A stretch of DNA of 64,000 bases from Azorinus chamasolen (taxonomy: Eukaryota; Mollusca; Bivalvia; Cardiida; Solecurtidae), in contig OY755242.1 in NCBI GenBank assembly GCA_963576725.1, positions 24,603,869-24,667,868 on the forward strand, in the 5' to 3' direction. The notes under the pieces were generated by a model, which was not told the DNA's origin, made no database searches, and worked only from the letters and a program-made list of their open reading frames with translations. How positions within the stretch are numbered: position 1 is the stretch's first letter; every line of letters begins with the position of its first letter. Position numbers and translations under genes: made by a program. Shown one piece after another: positions 15,401 through 24,967 of this stretch.

Positions 15401-18356
15401 GTGTTATAGGCTACGTGTATATACCATGTACATCTTAGTTTACATGGCCTACAAAGAGCTGCTGAGCCAGTAGACCAATCACATTGGCGCATTCGACCGG
15501 CACTTCTTACATTAGTAAAACTTTTATCTTATTGTTCTTTATAGGCTTCAAGCACTACTGGCACACCGCAGGCCTTTACTCCTACATCACATATTTGTGG
15601 ATATTTTCTGACAAAGGAACAAATGTAGGTCAGTATAACAAGCTTTTTTGACCCCAAACTTTGTCCGTTTGCACGTCCACAAGTAAGTCCACTCGTCCCT
15701 AGCACTATTATGTGCCGTGCGTAAGTTCAAACGTTCAAACACTTTGATTCGTGAAATACTTGGTGTGATTGTACCTTAACCCAGAGTGAGGGAGATCTTT
15801 ATGAAAGGTGCACACATCGGTGATTTAAATATCCTCATTACCATTATATTATAATCTCTGTCTTTGTTTTAAATATGGCTCCATAATCAAACGTACCGCA
15901 AACACTCTATAGAGCAGCAACGAAAAAGAGGTGCAGCATGAGCGAACTTTCTACCGCGGTGCAAGTCGATTTATTCAATATAGGGACTGAAAACAAATCA
16001 TGTGTTGATCGCTGCGGGAAATGTTTCTTCTTTCGTGGCCAATATGTTGGAAAAAAACCTGAACAAGATCATGCTAGCGTTGTTAGAGCGTAATCGTGGT
16101 GATGTTCACGTCATTTTACGTTGGTACGGTATCCAGTTGGTGACATTCCTCTAGTAGCATTTACTTCTACGTATGAAAGCTCGAAAATCAAAGCTTTACC
16201 ATCTAAACCAAAATATATACAAGTATATTCTTAAAAGAAACCAAATGTTTTGGAGGCTAAATTAGAAAATTATAACACATTTCCAAGCAATATTTCTTTA
16301 CCCATCGTATAATCATGGGTCTTAAAGGCAGGTGATAGTTTTATGCAGGACGAAAGATATGCAGAAAGCTCTCACGTATATTTTCCGAATTATTTTTGTC
16401 CTGCATTAAGCACCCATATGAGTTTCCAGACCAGTATATTTATTCACAAAGTACTGTCAAAAACCCTCTAAACCGGACGTTAAATTTGCTATAAATATAT
16501 GTCTTGGAGACAGGTGGCAGCTTAATGCAGGGTGAACGTCATGCAGAAAGCTCCTCCTTGAAAAGGCGGTGTCTGATCTTGGACTGCACTATTTGTCGTG
16601 GTGCATTTATGCGACTGCGGCGGTAAAATGGTTAATCCTATTGAGTCCCGTCACATCTGTATCCAAGTTGTTTGCAAATGGGACTAAGAATGCGGTTAGC
16701 GGCAAAATGGTAACAACATTTGTCAGTCACTATTTCCGAATAAATAGAAGGACGCGTTGTATATATACAGTGAAATAATTTATCAAATCTAATGCAGAAT
16801 ATGTTTACGTAGAAACTACCTAAATTCTTGCTTTTTCATGTTCATCCAATGCTTTCACAGATGTAATTTGACAATTTCAAGGAAATGTAATGTGCTTGGA
16901 ATGAAGTATTTCCCTTATTTAGTGTGTTCCGTACAGGCACTTTATTTATAGTTACCATTGATATTATACAGGCAAATAGTGTAGAGCCGTTTTAAGGAAT
17001 CTCCTTCAAGAAGTGCATTGCCCAAATAACCCTTTTTCTCATACCTGCGACTTTGTATTAACCCTTCTATTGCTGAATTTTAAAATACATTTCTCTTTCT
17101 TTGCCCATGCTCTGTTGTATAATTACATATATCTTCACTGTGTACAAGTATTTCGCTGTGCAATCCACTGCTGTGGAGTGCACTGATTGCACAATCAACT
17201 TGTAAATAGTGCAAACCCTGATGAGACAGCTCCTGCAGGAGCTGTCTCATCTGGGTCTTCACTATTTACAGGTAGGTATATTGACGTGAATAGCAGCGAA
17301 GGGTTAACAGGGTAGAGAAACATCAATCAGATGGGTCATTTAGTAGTGGTACATGTAATATATATCTGATTCGCCATTTTCTTTCAAAGTGAAAATTACA
17401 AATTCAGCTGAGTAATATTCATGATTTTCTACATTTTACATGAATATTCATCAGGTGAAGGGTCTACCGCCTTTATTTATTGTGCGGCCACAACAATAGG
17501 CGAATCAAACAGCAAACAAATACAACACGTGCAGTAAAATCTGCGGCCATTAAAAATAAGCCTAAACATAGGTGTCGAATGCAGGTTGTAGCTTTTAATG
17601 GAGGTCAATACAGAAATGTCCTGCATTTATGAATCACTTTTGTTATACATCAAGAAGGGTTTACTTTTGTGAATCCTGATCGATAAATCATTGCCTGAGA
17701 CATGTTTTATTGTACAAGTTGAATTCTCATCTTAAAACATATACATTCATATTCCAGGACTTTTAACTAGCGTGAACGGACCTGCATTCCAATCGTCTGA
17801 CACTTTAAAGTCGATCATGTACTACGTCAGTGACCTACTCCTGGATGAAGAACCTTGGATGAACGAAACAACTGCCTGCACGTATCCCGAGCCATGGCAC
17901 ACGAGACAGAGCATGACCTCTTCTGTAGAAGAGAACGGCCAGCTGACGAACGCAGAGGAATATGAGGGAAGCTATGGCCATCGTTTTCTACCGGACATTC
18001 AAATTTCTGTTATGCCGGATGACCAGACCAAGCTACGGATTGTCTTCAACAGAATTTCAGGAGTGCTGCGACCTTCAACGGACAAGGACAGATTTCTGTA
18101 CAAGATAACATCTCCATGGGAATTAGCTTTATCTATGAGGGAAACTAACGTCACCTTCATACGAAATGACGGAGTTGTAGCAGCTGCTATGTTTCAATAC
18201 GAAGTTGATGTAACATTCACGAAAGGGGCATCGTTTACAGATCCCATTCCACACACAAACGGTGCATTTTGTTTGCGTTATGCACGTTTTGAATACATTT
18301 TCGTTTGGTCACTGATTGTCATTTTATTCGCAAGCATGAATGGTGACATCAAATAA
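3333..18356 (+). CDS. Beta-lactamase-like secreted protein, copy 1 (exons 2-8, 5' end not in window)
   Basis: Predicted spliced CDS: exons 3333-3474, 4190-4372, 6232-6495, 9421-9563, 14461-14565, 15545-15628 and 17758-18356 (TAA). The lengths 142, 183, 264, 143, 105, 84 and 599 equal those of copy 2 except for the last. The product belongs to the serine beta-lactamase / penicillin-binding-protein fold, class C-like: the SLTK nucleophile motif is in exon 2, HRTGL in exon 3, the Y-H-N form of the YxN motif in exon 4, a [12 protein letters not shown] segment in exon 5, and an H-T-A-G motif at the KTG/HxG position in exon 7. Exon 8 adds a C-terminal extension with a YEGSYG motif, like the beta-barrel tails of this family. 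All exons are open and all splice sites canonical, so I see no sign of a pseudogene, but exon 1 (start and signal peptide) is missing from view. The substrate is unknown; mollusc relatives include shell-matrix gigasin-6. Confidence 0.88.
3475..4189. other. Copy 1 intron 2 (short, uninterrupted form)
   Basis: Only 715 bp, against 11.1 kb for the same intron in copy 2. It shows the state of the locus without the virus-like element and its neighbouring repeats. Nothing gene-like was seen. Confidence 0.7.
4190..4372 (+). CDS. Copy 1 exon 3 (HRTGL segment)
   Basis: Acceptor CTCTTTAG, donor GTATGT. The exon is 183 nt, phase 2-2, so skipping it would not shift the frame. It encodes the conserved [13 protein letters not shown] segment that lines the active site in the class C-like family. 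Confidence 0.9.
5808..5977. mobile_element. pogo-like foldback MITE (GTTATAGAGAGG family)
   Basis: The left end CAGTAAAACCTCTCTATAAC is mirrored at the right by GTTATAGAGAGGTTTTACT. The centre contains CAGGCGGATGCTTACAGCAA and ACGCTCCTATAGGA. TA precedes the left end; the right end is slightly altered. TA flanks and CAGT-type ends are typical of non-autonomous pogo/Tigger-like elements; no transposase is present. Confidence 0.7.
6232..6495 (+). CDS. Copy 1 exon 4 (YxN motif)
   Basis: Acceptor CTCTGTAG, donor GTAGGT. It is 264 nt, phase 2-2. It carries Y-H-N followed by an [10 protein letters not shown] helix, the usual setting of the second catalytic motif, then a SRLLKPLGM segment typical of the fold. 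Confidence 0.9.
6730..6796. repeat. Near-perfect palindrome, GTTTGGATCC family
   Basis: Arms of about 28 bp: AACAGTTTGGATCCAGATGA and its reverse complement, centred on CGAGTAACTCG. Degenerate relatives occur near 9160, 14765, 19465, 20355, 24455, 37410, 57685, 60555 and 63690, so this is a dispersed foldback family. Confidence 0.75.
6977..7181. mobile_element. pogo-like foldback MITE (AATGCGACC subfamily)
   Basis: Starts TA-CAGTAAAACCCCTCTAATG and ends with GGGGTTTTACTG-TA. The core is a palindrome around AGCTCCTATAGGAGCT flanked by GCAGGTGG and CCACCTGC. TA lies on both sides. Confidence 0.75.
7774..7976. mobile_element. pogo-like foldback MITE
   Basis: Left end CAGTAAAACCTCTCTATAAC, right end GTTATAGAGAGGTTTGACTG. 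The internal palindrome is centred on CGCTCCTATAGGAGCG with GGTGGCTGCTTAAAGCAA and its complement on either side. It is almost identical in plan to 19572-19775 and 24245-24437. Confidence 0.78.
9177..9348. repeat. Foldback repeat GATTGGTCAGATTTGAG
   Basis: Two direct copies of TTTTGATTGGTCAGATTTGA are followed by the inverted copy, centred on GAGCCAAAGGCTC. The right end reads through CTCAGACTCAACTAAAC to GCATGGACCC. The left part is fused to a GTTTGGATCC-type palindrome. The related full-length element is at 10868-11053. Confidence 0.7.
9421..9563 (+). CDS. Copy 1 exon 5
   Basis: Acceptor TTCGTAG, donor GTAAAT. It is 143 nt. The encoded [17 protein letters not shown] segment matches the conserved A-x-D-M/L-x-x-W-I/L helix of beta-lactamase-like proteins. 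Three differences from copy 2 were counted over 47 residues. Confidence 0.9.
10370..10865. repeat. 101-bp minisatellite, about five units
   Basis: Units begin near GATCAGACGACTG at about 10374, 10479, 10579, 10680 and 10781 and end TTTTAGGGTTAAACGGGG. The same repeat in intron 5 of copy 2 (47390-47580) has only about two units, so copy number changed after duplication of the gene. Confidence 0.85.
10868..11053. mobile_element. Foldback element with GGGTCCATGCTTATAAA ends
   Basis: Long inverted repeats run from CCTGGGTCCATGCTTATAAA inward through TTGAGTCTGAGTT to the GATTGGTCAGATTTGAG arms. The whole element is close to one palindrome of about 185 bp. No coding capacity; superfamily not assigned. 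Confidence 0.7.
11717..11977. mobile_element. piggyBac-like MITE, CTTGCTGAATTT family (worn ends)
   Basis: It contains the family body: CTTGCTGAATTT near the left, TACATATATCTTCACTG, then a palindrome of TGAGACACCTCCTGCAGGAG, then ATTGACGTGAATAGC at the right. The terminal TTAACCC and GGGTTAA are degenerate here. Better copies lie at 17058, 21412 and, reversed, at 59809. Confidence 0.6.
12321..12415. repeat. Hairpin with AGTGTTTATTAAG arms
   Basis: AGTGTTTATTAAG at the left pairs with CTTAATAAACACT at the right, and inner arms AACGATTAAGAA and TTCTTAATCGTC also pair. The loop is GC-richer than its surroundings (CCGCCACTCGCCACGCTCG). Function unknown. Confidence 0.7.
12907..13084. repeat. Modular palindrome of GCGCATGATGCGGTTT units
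   Basis: Outer arms GCGTACGAAA (about 12910) and TTTCGTACGC (about 13074) enclose about seven 18-21 bp modules of the form AAGCGCATGATGCGGTTT in both orientations, with a dyad at GGTTTATAAACC. Because the modules are inverted copies of each other, both strands show a similar repetitive open frame (M-R-F-x-K/N-R-M). This is a repeat artefact, not a gene. Confidence 0.8.
13780..13850 (+). repeat. tRNA-derived SINE head
   Basis: TGGCGTAGGGG fits the Pol III A box and GGGTTCGATCC fits the B box, about 45 bp apart, with an intervening GTTAGCCTAGAAACCAAAGG. The acceptor arms do not pair well and no CCA-ready 3' end is seen, so this is a SINE-like relic rather than a functional tRNA gene. Confidence 0.55.
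14461..14565 (+). CDS. Copy 1 exon 6
   Basis: Acceptor TGTTGTAG, donor GTAAAC. It is 105 nt, phase 1-1. It encodes the Y-G-Y-G-W-M strand just before the third catalytic motif. A GAGT/GT microsatellite starts directly after the donor, as in copy 2. Confidence 0.88.
14583..14702. repeat. GAGT/GT microsatellite after copy 1 exon 6
   Basis: (GAGT)n, then GAGA, then (GT)n and a G run. The same position after copy 2 exon 6 (49355-49525) also carries GAGT and GT/GCGT repeats, so the tract predates the gene duplication. Confidence 0.85.
15545..15628 (+). CDS. Copy 1 exon 7 (HxG-type motif)
   Basis: Acceptor CTTTATAG, donor GTCAGT. It is 84 nt, phase 1-1. It encodes YWHTAGLYSYITYLWIF, where H-T-A-G stands at the KTG/HTG position. 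Reading past the donor reaches a TGA within a few codons. Confidence 0.88.
   Translation, partial: ASSTTGTPQAFTPTSHICGYFLTKEQM
17058..17307 (+). mobile_element. piggyBac-like MITE, CTTGCTGAATTT family
   Basis: TTAACCCTTC at the left and GAAGGGTTAA at the right; a TTAA flank fits a piggyBac-type target site. The interior has a palindrome around GACAGCTCCTGCAGGAGCTG. There is no transposase. It lies in intron 7 of copy 1. Confidence 0.7.
17758..18356 (+). CDS. Copy 1 exon 8 (terminal)
   Basis: Acceptor ATATTCCAG; the frame runs to TAA at 18354-18356. It encodes the end of the beta-lactamase fold (SVNGP), the YEGSYG-containing C-terminal domain and a hydrophobic tail ([13 protein letters not shown]). 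It is 30 nt shorter than in copy 2: seven residues are missing in an Asp-rich loop after the SPWE motif and three at the C terminus. Confidence 0.9.
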
Positions 18357-19571
18357 ATTTTTTAATCCAAATGTTGATTTTCTGACTGAAATATGTTTCA
18401 AAAGTTTCTGTCAATGCACACATAGAAACAACGAATTAATTGTCGTATAAGCACCATTTCTGACAAGAATATTCATCGAGTGTAGTCTTACGAAAGTGTT
18501 TACTGCATACAACATACATGTACGGTTATGTATATGGAAATCAAAAGATTTTATTGGTTATTTACTAATATATTAAACTAGGTTTATGTCGACATTAAGG
18601 GTATGTATAACCCAAACAATGAAGACAACCTCACCAGAATTCATATTTGCAAAGAGAGCACATGAAGATCAGACGGCTCTGCTAAACGTCTCATCAGGGT
18701 CTGCTATGTTTGCTTAGTATAGAATAAAAATCATTTTAGATAAAGTCTATACAATTTCGCATGGTAATGTAGCCGCATGTTTTATATAACAGTAACGGTG
18801 TAAACTCATAAGTTCATTAAAATTCGTAATGGGTAGATTGTGTAATGAATACTTATGGAGTGAAGAGTGAACGCCTCTGGTATTTTGTAATCAGAGTTAA
18901 ACCAGACTAGTGGCATCTTCAGAAGATCAGCATCAACCAGACTAATGGCATATTCAGAGACTCTGCGTCCATTAGACTAATGTCATATTCAGAGACTCGG
19001 AGCGTCAACCAGACTAATGGCATCTTCAGAGACTCGGCGTCAACCAGACTATGTATACACTCCCTTTCGTTGATAATGAAATAAGTAAAAACTCGATAAT
19101 CCGAAATCGTAGTACAGAAGAAGTTTGTTCTTTTTGGCAGCTGCTTAATGCAGAAAGGAATACATGCAGAATTCTCCCATGAGAGCTTTCTGTATGACCT
19201 TCATCCTGCATTAAGCTGTCACCTGTCCTAAAGATCGATAATAATACTTATTTGAGTGTTCGGATAATCGGAATGTTACTGTGTTGCATATATTGGCTAG
19301 CATCGAATATTACAGACCCCGATCATATACTGCATACTAGTTTTGGTTTGTTCTACATTGTCTGACATCCCCGCATACTCTCTCGACTCAGACAGGATTT
19401 ATTTCTATGACTTCAATTAAAATAAATCTTCAACATCGACTAGCGAATATGTGATGATCTTTGCAAACAGTTTGGATCCAAATTTGATGCCGAGTAGGAT
19501 CAGGTATATAATTGTTTTGACATTTTAAGCGTTGCTTGGATAAGACTGGAAGAACCATGACATTAAGTGTA

Positions 19572-19775
19572 CAGTAAAAACTCTCTATAACGGTCACTAA
19601 ATTATGCTAATTAGTTAGTATTTAGGGCAGGTGGTTGCTTAAAGCAAGGTGAAAGTAAAACAGAACGCTCCTATTGGAGCGTTCTGTTTTACTTTCACCT
19701 TGCTTTAAGCAGCCACCCGCCTTTAACACAAACTACTTGATGTATTTTAGTGGTCGTTATAGAGAGGTTTTACTG
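19572..19775. mobile_element. pogo-like foldback MITE
   Basis: CAGTAAAAACTCTCTATAAC at the left, GTTATAGAGAGGTTTTACTG at the right, TA on both sides. The core palindrome is ACGCTCCTATTGGAGCGT with GCTTAAAGCAAGGTGAAAGT arms. Confidence 0.8.
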
Positions 19776-21034
19776 TATATGACAATTGCTCAGTTTACAG
19801 AATATTTATATGGACATTATACAGGTGCATTTTAATTTACATATTGTTTGTTGAACCCTAACGGTTGTATTTTAACGTTGTCGTCTCCAAATGAACGTGT
19901 TTGCTTAGAGTATCATGTTCCGTTCATAAACATCACTAGCGTATCAAACAAAGTAGATCATAATGAGATACAGTGACAACTGGATACTACAAAATGTTGG
20001 CAATGAAAAATGTATGGCTTTGAAGGTGTGTGACTGCTGAATGCAGAAGTAAGAGTATGACTCTCTCTATGACTTTCACTCTGCATTAAGCTGCCACCTG
20101 TGTTTACGATCAATTATGGTACCTGTTTGAGCGTTCGAATAATCAAGTTTCACTGTACCGAGTTATTGGTCATCTCATCTGGATATAAAGCGTTTGTAAA
20201 AGTTCTAACAGGTTCATTTATTGAGGCGAAACGATTAACAATCATCAGTCATTTTTATGTGACACTTTTTGCAATTGGCAGTTAAAACTGAACGTAAATA
20301 TTAATTTTTTAACCGTTCGCTCCTTAATAAGCGCGACATGACTCTAATTTGAAACAGTGTGGATCCAAATAAGACACCAAGTAGCTCAGTGTGTCATCAG
20401 GGTCCAAACTGTGGCTCAAATGTTATGTTTAAGTAAATAAAAATGTAATATATCAGATTTTGAACAGTCATCATTTGTTCCTACAATCTAATGGTTAAAA
20501 CTTTAAGTGTAAAGTTAGATTGATATTTTGTACACACATATAGTACATAAGATGTAGAAAGAGAATATTTGACTTTATATAATACAGTAAAACATCGATA
20601 CTACGAAATTTTAGTGATGAATACTTTATATCTTTGTAGGCTGGTGGCTGCTTAATACATTTGGAAAGTCATGCAGAAAGATTAGAGGAACTTTCTACAT
20701 TACTTTTACCCTGCTTTAAGTCTTAAAGATCGATAATGATACTTGATTGGTGTTTGAACATTCGGGGTTTCACTGTATATCTAAGCAGTCCGCCCGTCCT
20801 TCCGTCTGTCTGTCCTGTCTTTCTGACTGTCTGTATTTCTGTCTTTCTGTATGGACGTATATATACATAAATCATACATGTATATCTGTCTGGTTTTCCT
20901 TCTCTAATTAGGTTCATGTAATGTATGCTATTTTACTATATAATGTACATACATAGAGTTATCAAAAAATAGATTATGAACAGGATACATAGAATTTTAT
21001 TAAACACTATTAATTACTGCTGGATAAATTCCTG

Positions 21035-21270
21035 TGTATGTCTGTATATTTGTCAGTTTGTTTGTTTGTGTCTTTCTGTCTGTCTTTCTGTCTGTTTGTT
21101 TGTCCGTCTGTATATCTGTCTGCCTTTCTGTCTATATGTCTGTCTGTATGTATGTATGTCTACCCGTCGATCCGTCTGAGTGTCAATTCGTGTGTCTCTT
21201 TGTCATTTTGTCTGTGTGTATATCAACTTGCCTGTGTCTGTCTGTCTGATTGTCTGTATGTTTGCTTGTC
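21035..21270. repeat. TCTG/TTTG-rich microsatellite
   Basis: Irregular (TGTC/TGTT)n. Cys/Leu/Ser/Val-rich open frames across it are products of the repeat. A counterpart lies at 58090-58405 in the next spacer. Confidence 0.85.
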
Positions 21271-21411
21271 ATACATATAATTATAATTATGTCACAGGTT
21301 GTCTAGTTTTGTACATATACTTACATTTACTAATAGAATGTTGTTTACATAATTATACCTGTACATAATGTATGCTCTTTTACTATATAATGTTATTACG
21401 CACAGCTATCA

Positions 21412-21656
21412 TAACCCTTCTCTTGCTGAATTTTAAAATGCATTTATTCTTCTTTACCCATGCCCTGTGGTATAATTACATATATCTTCACTGTCTACAA
21501 TTATTTCTCTGTTCAATCACTGAAGTGGAGTGCACTGGTTGCACATTCAACTTGTAAATAGTGCAGACCCAGATGAGACAGCTCCTGCAGGAGCTGTCTC
21601 ATCTGGGTCTTCACTATTCACAGGTAGGTATATTGACGTGAATAGCGAAGGGCTAA
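21412..21656 (+). mobile_element. piggyBac-like MITE, CTTGCTGAATTT family
   Basis: Left end TAACCCTTCTCTTGCTGAAT, right end ATAGCGAAGGGCTAA; palindromic centre GACAGCTCCTGCAGGAGCTG. Same family and orientation as 17058-17307. Confidence 0.7.
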
Positions 21657-22194
21657 TTTAGGTTTGAACAGTTTCCACATTATTTTATTATACACTATTA
21701 TTCACTGATATATAAATTCATGTGTATCTTATAATTATGTTAAGGTAATAAACGATCGTTCTATTACACATTATTAGTTTTTTATTTCCGCCGGTCTGCC
21801 AGGTTCATTTAATATATCGTAGACGGGGTGTCATTCAGTTTGAAACCTGATCAGATTCCGATTTATGCTGCGCCAAACCAGTATTCAAACCGCTTGCTTA
21901 GCGTTCAGAGGTGAAAACAAATACCAAGCGTTAACGGTTGTCTTGTTCGCGTCAAGACATTTCAATACAGTATAGATCCTGACCAGATATTCCATATTGT
22001 TACGCCATAAATATGCAGCACCTTTTCAGACAGGATACACCAGGACCAGCATGCCCTTGTTGGAACCGTCTGGTCAGAATCGGGTCTGTTTGCTTGTGAG
22101 ATTATGTGGATCCATGAACAGGATTAACCTGCCCACTGCCCATATATTACAGTTCGCCTAAAAAGGAACATAGCTTAGCTTTACAGGAATCAAT

Positions 22195-22945
22195 CACCAG
22201 GGTCCGAGCTGTTTGTCACCAGGTCAATAGTGTCTCTCACCAGGGTCCGAGATGTATGTCACTAGGTCAATAGTGTATCTCATCAGGGTCCCAGCTGTTT
22301 GTCACCAGGTCAATAGTGTCTTTCATCAGGATCTGAGCTGTTTGTCACCAGGTCAATAGTGTCTCTCAACAGGGTCCGAGCTCTATGTCACCAGGTCAAT
22401 AGTGTCTCTCGCCAGGGTTCGAGCTGTTTGTCAACAGGTCAATAGTGTCTCTCATCAGGGTCCGAGCTGTTTGTCACCAGGTCAATAGTGTCTCTCATCA
22501 GGATCTGAGCTGTTTGTCACCAGGTCAATAGTGTCTCTCACCAGGGTCCGAGCTCTATGTTACCAGGTCAATAGTGTCTCTCAACAGGGTCCGAGCTGTT
22601 TGTCAACAGGTCAATAGTGTCTCTCACTAGGGTCCGAGCTGTTTGTCACCAGGTCAATAGTGTCTCTCACCAGGGTCCGAACTGTTTGTCACCAGGTCAA
22701 TAGTGTATATCGTCAGTGTCCGAGCTGTTTGTCGCCAGGTCAATATTGTCTCTCACCAGGGTCCGAACTGTGTGTCACCAGGTCATTGGTGTCTCTCACC
22801 AGGGTCCGAGCTGTTTGTCACCAGGTCAATAGTGTATCTCACCAGGGTCCGAGCTGTTTGTCACCAGGTCAATATTGTCTCTCACCATGGTCTGAGCTGT
22901 CTGTCACCAGGGTCCGAGCTGCTTGTCACCAGGTCATTAGTTTAT
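22195..22945. repeat. 43-bp minisatellite, about 17 units
   Basis: The unit reads roughly CACCAGGGTCCGAGCTGTTT then GTCACCAGGTCAATAGTGTCT. Units differ by point changes such as TCATCAGGATCTGAG and TCAACAGG. The frames it opens are repetitive and not a protein gene. Confidence 0.88.
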
Positions 22946-23165
22946 TAAATGCTTAAACGAATCAGACGTACATGTAATTAAAGGTTTCAATAGATTCGAG
23001 TTTAAGCAGACCGGCATCAAACGTACAACATGACAACGGTTAATAATGTTTTCTTTTAAATCTTTAAAGAATTATGGCATCATGAATATTAATTGGCTTT
23101 ATGTTTATAAAATCATACAAACAATTAGCATTTTGGCCCTGTCAGAAACTGTAGAACACATTCTA

Positions 23166-23369
23166 CAGTAAAACCTCTCTTAACCGGCAGTTAAATTTAG
23201 TATGAATATCGGTCTTGGAGACAGGTGGCAGCTTAATGCAGGGTGAAAGTCATGCAGAAAGCTCCTAGAGGAGCTTTCTGCCTGACTTTCACCCTGCATT
23301 AAGCAGCCACCTGCCTAAAAGTATCTTAATTATTATCTACTAGAATTCCGGTTAAGAGAGGTTATACTG
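23166..23369. mobile_element. pogo-like foldback MITE (TTAACCGGCAG subfamily)
   Basis: TA-CAGTAAAACCTCTCTTAACC at the left, GGTTAAGAGAGGTTATACTG-TA at the right. The centre is AGCTCCTAGAGGAGCTTTCT with GGTGGCAGCTTAATGCAGGG and its complement. Confidence 0.78.
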
Positions 23370-24244
23370 TATATAATTCCACCAGCACACAGAGCTGACC
23401 TGATCGGGGGGTTTCTACAGGAACCTCTGATGTTGGTCTTCTCTGTTTGTAAAGGCGTTAAACGGGTAGTAGCGAAGTAAACTGTTAAAGCAGGATGGCC
23501 AATAATTGACTGTAGAGTCAATTCAGTATGAATGGATCAAAGTGGCCTGAAAATTGTATATGACAAACAATGTAGAAACTGATTCGATGACTCCTACCGA
23601 AACACTTACTGATCTGGGTCTACACTATTTGCGAATATGCAAGTATAATGCTTCCTGTATTCAAACGGTGAAGATCTGACGATATACGTATCACGGATCG
23701 GTGTATATTTGTATCAGACGCACTCATTGAATTGCCAACAGTGTAGTCCTACATCAAACACCAAGTCGTTCATGGGGTATCTTTTTATTATTTTATATTG
23801 AAGCAAGCTACATATTAACAATTCCCCTCAAATAAACGCCTTTTCATACATTTGCAAACAGAATAGACCCAGATTATGCGCTGGGGTATTAAATTTGTAT
23901 CATACACCCTCCTATTAAATTTACAACAGTGTAGACCAACATCAATAACCATGTCGATGATGGGGTGATTGAGTGTTACATTGAAGCAAGCTACATATTA
24001 ACTATTCCCCTCAAATAAACGCCTGTTCACGCATTTGCAAACAGAATGGACCTGGGGAGACGGCTCCCGTAGGAGCCGGCGTCTAATCAGGACCTGCTCT
24101 GTTTAATACGTCTGACTTTCAGCCTGCATTAAGCTGCCACATAACGTAGAGACTGACATTTATATCAATTTGAATCCCCGGTTTACTCTATCTTATATCA
24201 CTATTCAAGATGAAACGATAAAGCATATAATAATGACATTAATA

Positions 24245-24437
24245 CAGTAAAACCTCTTTATAACGGACACTAATATTTTGTGTTAAAGGCTGGTGACTGC
24301 TTAAAGCAAGGTGAAAGTAAAACAAAACGCTCCTATAGGAGCATTTTGTTTTACTTTCACCTTGCTTTAAGCAACCACCTGTCCTTAATACCAACTAATT
24401 AACACAATTCAGTGCCCGTTATAGCGGGGTTTTACTG
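24245..24437. mobile_element. pogo-like foldback MITE
   Basis: TA-CAGTAAAACCTCTTTATAAC at the left, GTTATAGCGGGGTTTTACTG-TA at the right. Core palindrome ACGCTCCTATAGGAGCAT. Confidence 0.78.
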
Positions 24438-24689
24438 TAACTGCTATTTGCGAGCTGGTTTGATCCAAATGACACACCGAGTGGCCCGGAGTATCACAAA
24501 AATCCAAGTTATTTGCAATTTTACCAAACATCCTCCAAATAAGCGAATCAAATAATTTTTAGATATGCAGTTTTATCACGAGCCCTTGCATGCTGGCTCA
24601 AGCGTGTATCTGGTGCAATTTTGTTGATCCAAACTGTTTCCTAATTCTAGTCAGCTCGAGGAAAGCTTGATAACGGTTAAGCCACTACC

Positions 24690-24795
24690 ACTGAACTACA
24701 GATAAGCTAATTTAAATTTAGAACACTCGGGGTAGACGAACGTGTATACACATTGTACAGAGACTTAAGTTGTAGGAAGATTCAAAGTGAGGATA
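24690..24795 (+). promoter_or_regulatory. Conserved block upstream of copy 2 exon 1
   Basis: The block from GAACTACAGATAAGCTAA to the start codon also occurs before copy 3 (60165-60270), including AGAACACTCGGGGTA and AAGTGAGGATAATG. It should hold the 5' UTR and core promoter. No clear TATA box was found, and the transcription start cannot be placed by eye. Confidence 0.45.
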
Positions 24796-24967
24796 ATGCT
24801 GAAACAATGGATTCTTATTCTAACGGTGCTGGTGGTACATGCATGGTGGACAGGAAGTGCAGTAGCTGAGGTATTCGACGCTGCCACAGAATCCAAGGTT
24901 CTGACTTATGTTCAGTCGACGATGAAGTGCAGAAAAGTACCTGGATTGACAATGGCGGTAGTCAAAG
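24796..24967 (+). CDS. Copy 2 exon 1 (signal peptide)
   Basis: 172 nt from ATG to donor GTGTTT (phase 1 exit). It encodes the signal peptide and the start of the mature protein through [15 protein letters not shown]. Six differences from copy 3 were counted in 57 residues, four of them inside the signal peptide. Confidence 0.9.

Larger units (their letters stand above)
18357..24689. other. Intergenic spacer between copies 1 and 2
   Basis: No gene was recognised. It holds MITEs, a TCTG microsatellite (21035-21270), a 43-bp minisatellite and foldback fragments. Many blocks recur in the spacer after copy 2 (for example the ACCAGACTAATGGCATCTTC tract and the TCTG tract), so the spacer was duplicated with the gene. 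An AATAAA sits at about 18723; another overlaps the stop codon at 18352. Confidence 0.7.

Noticed and set aside
22195..22945. Possible CRISPR-like array (regular repeats)
   Set aside because: Repeat units are contiguous and all parts of the unit repeat, there are no unique spacers, and the DNA is eukaryotic.
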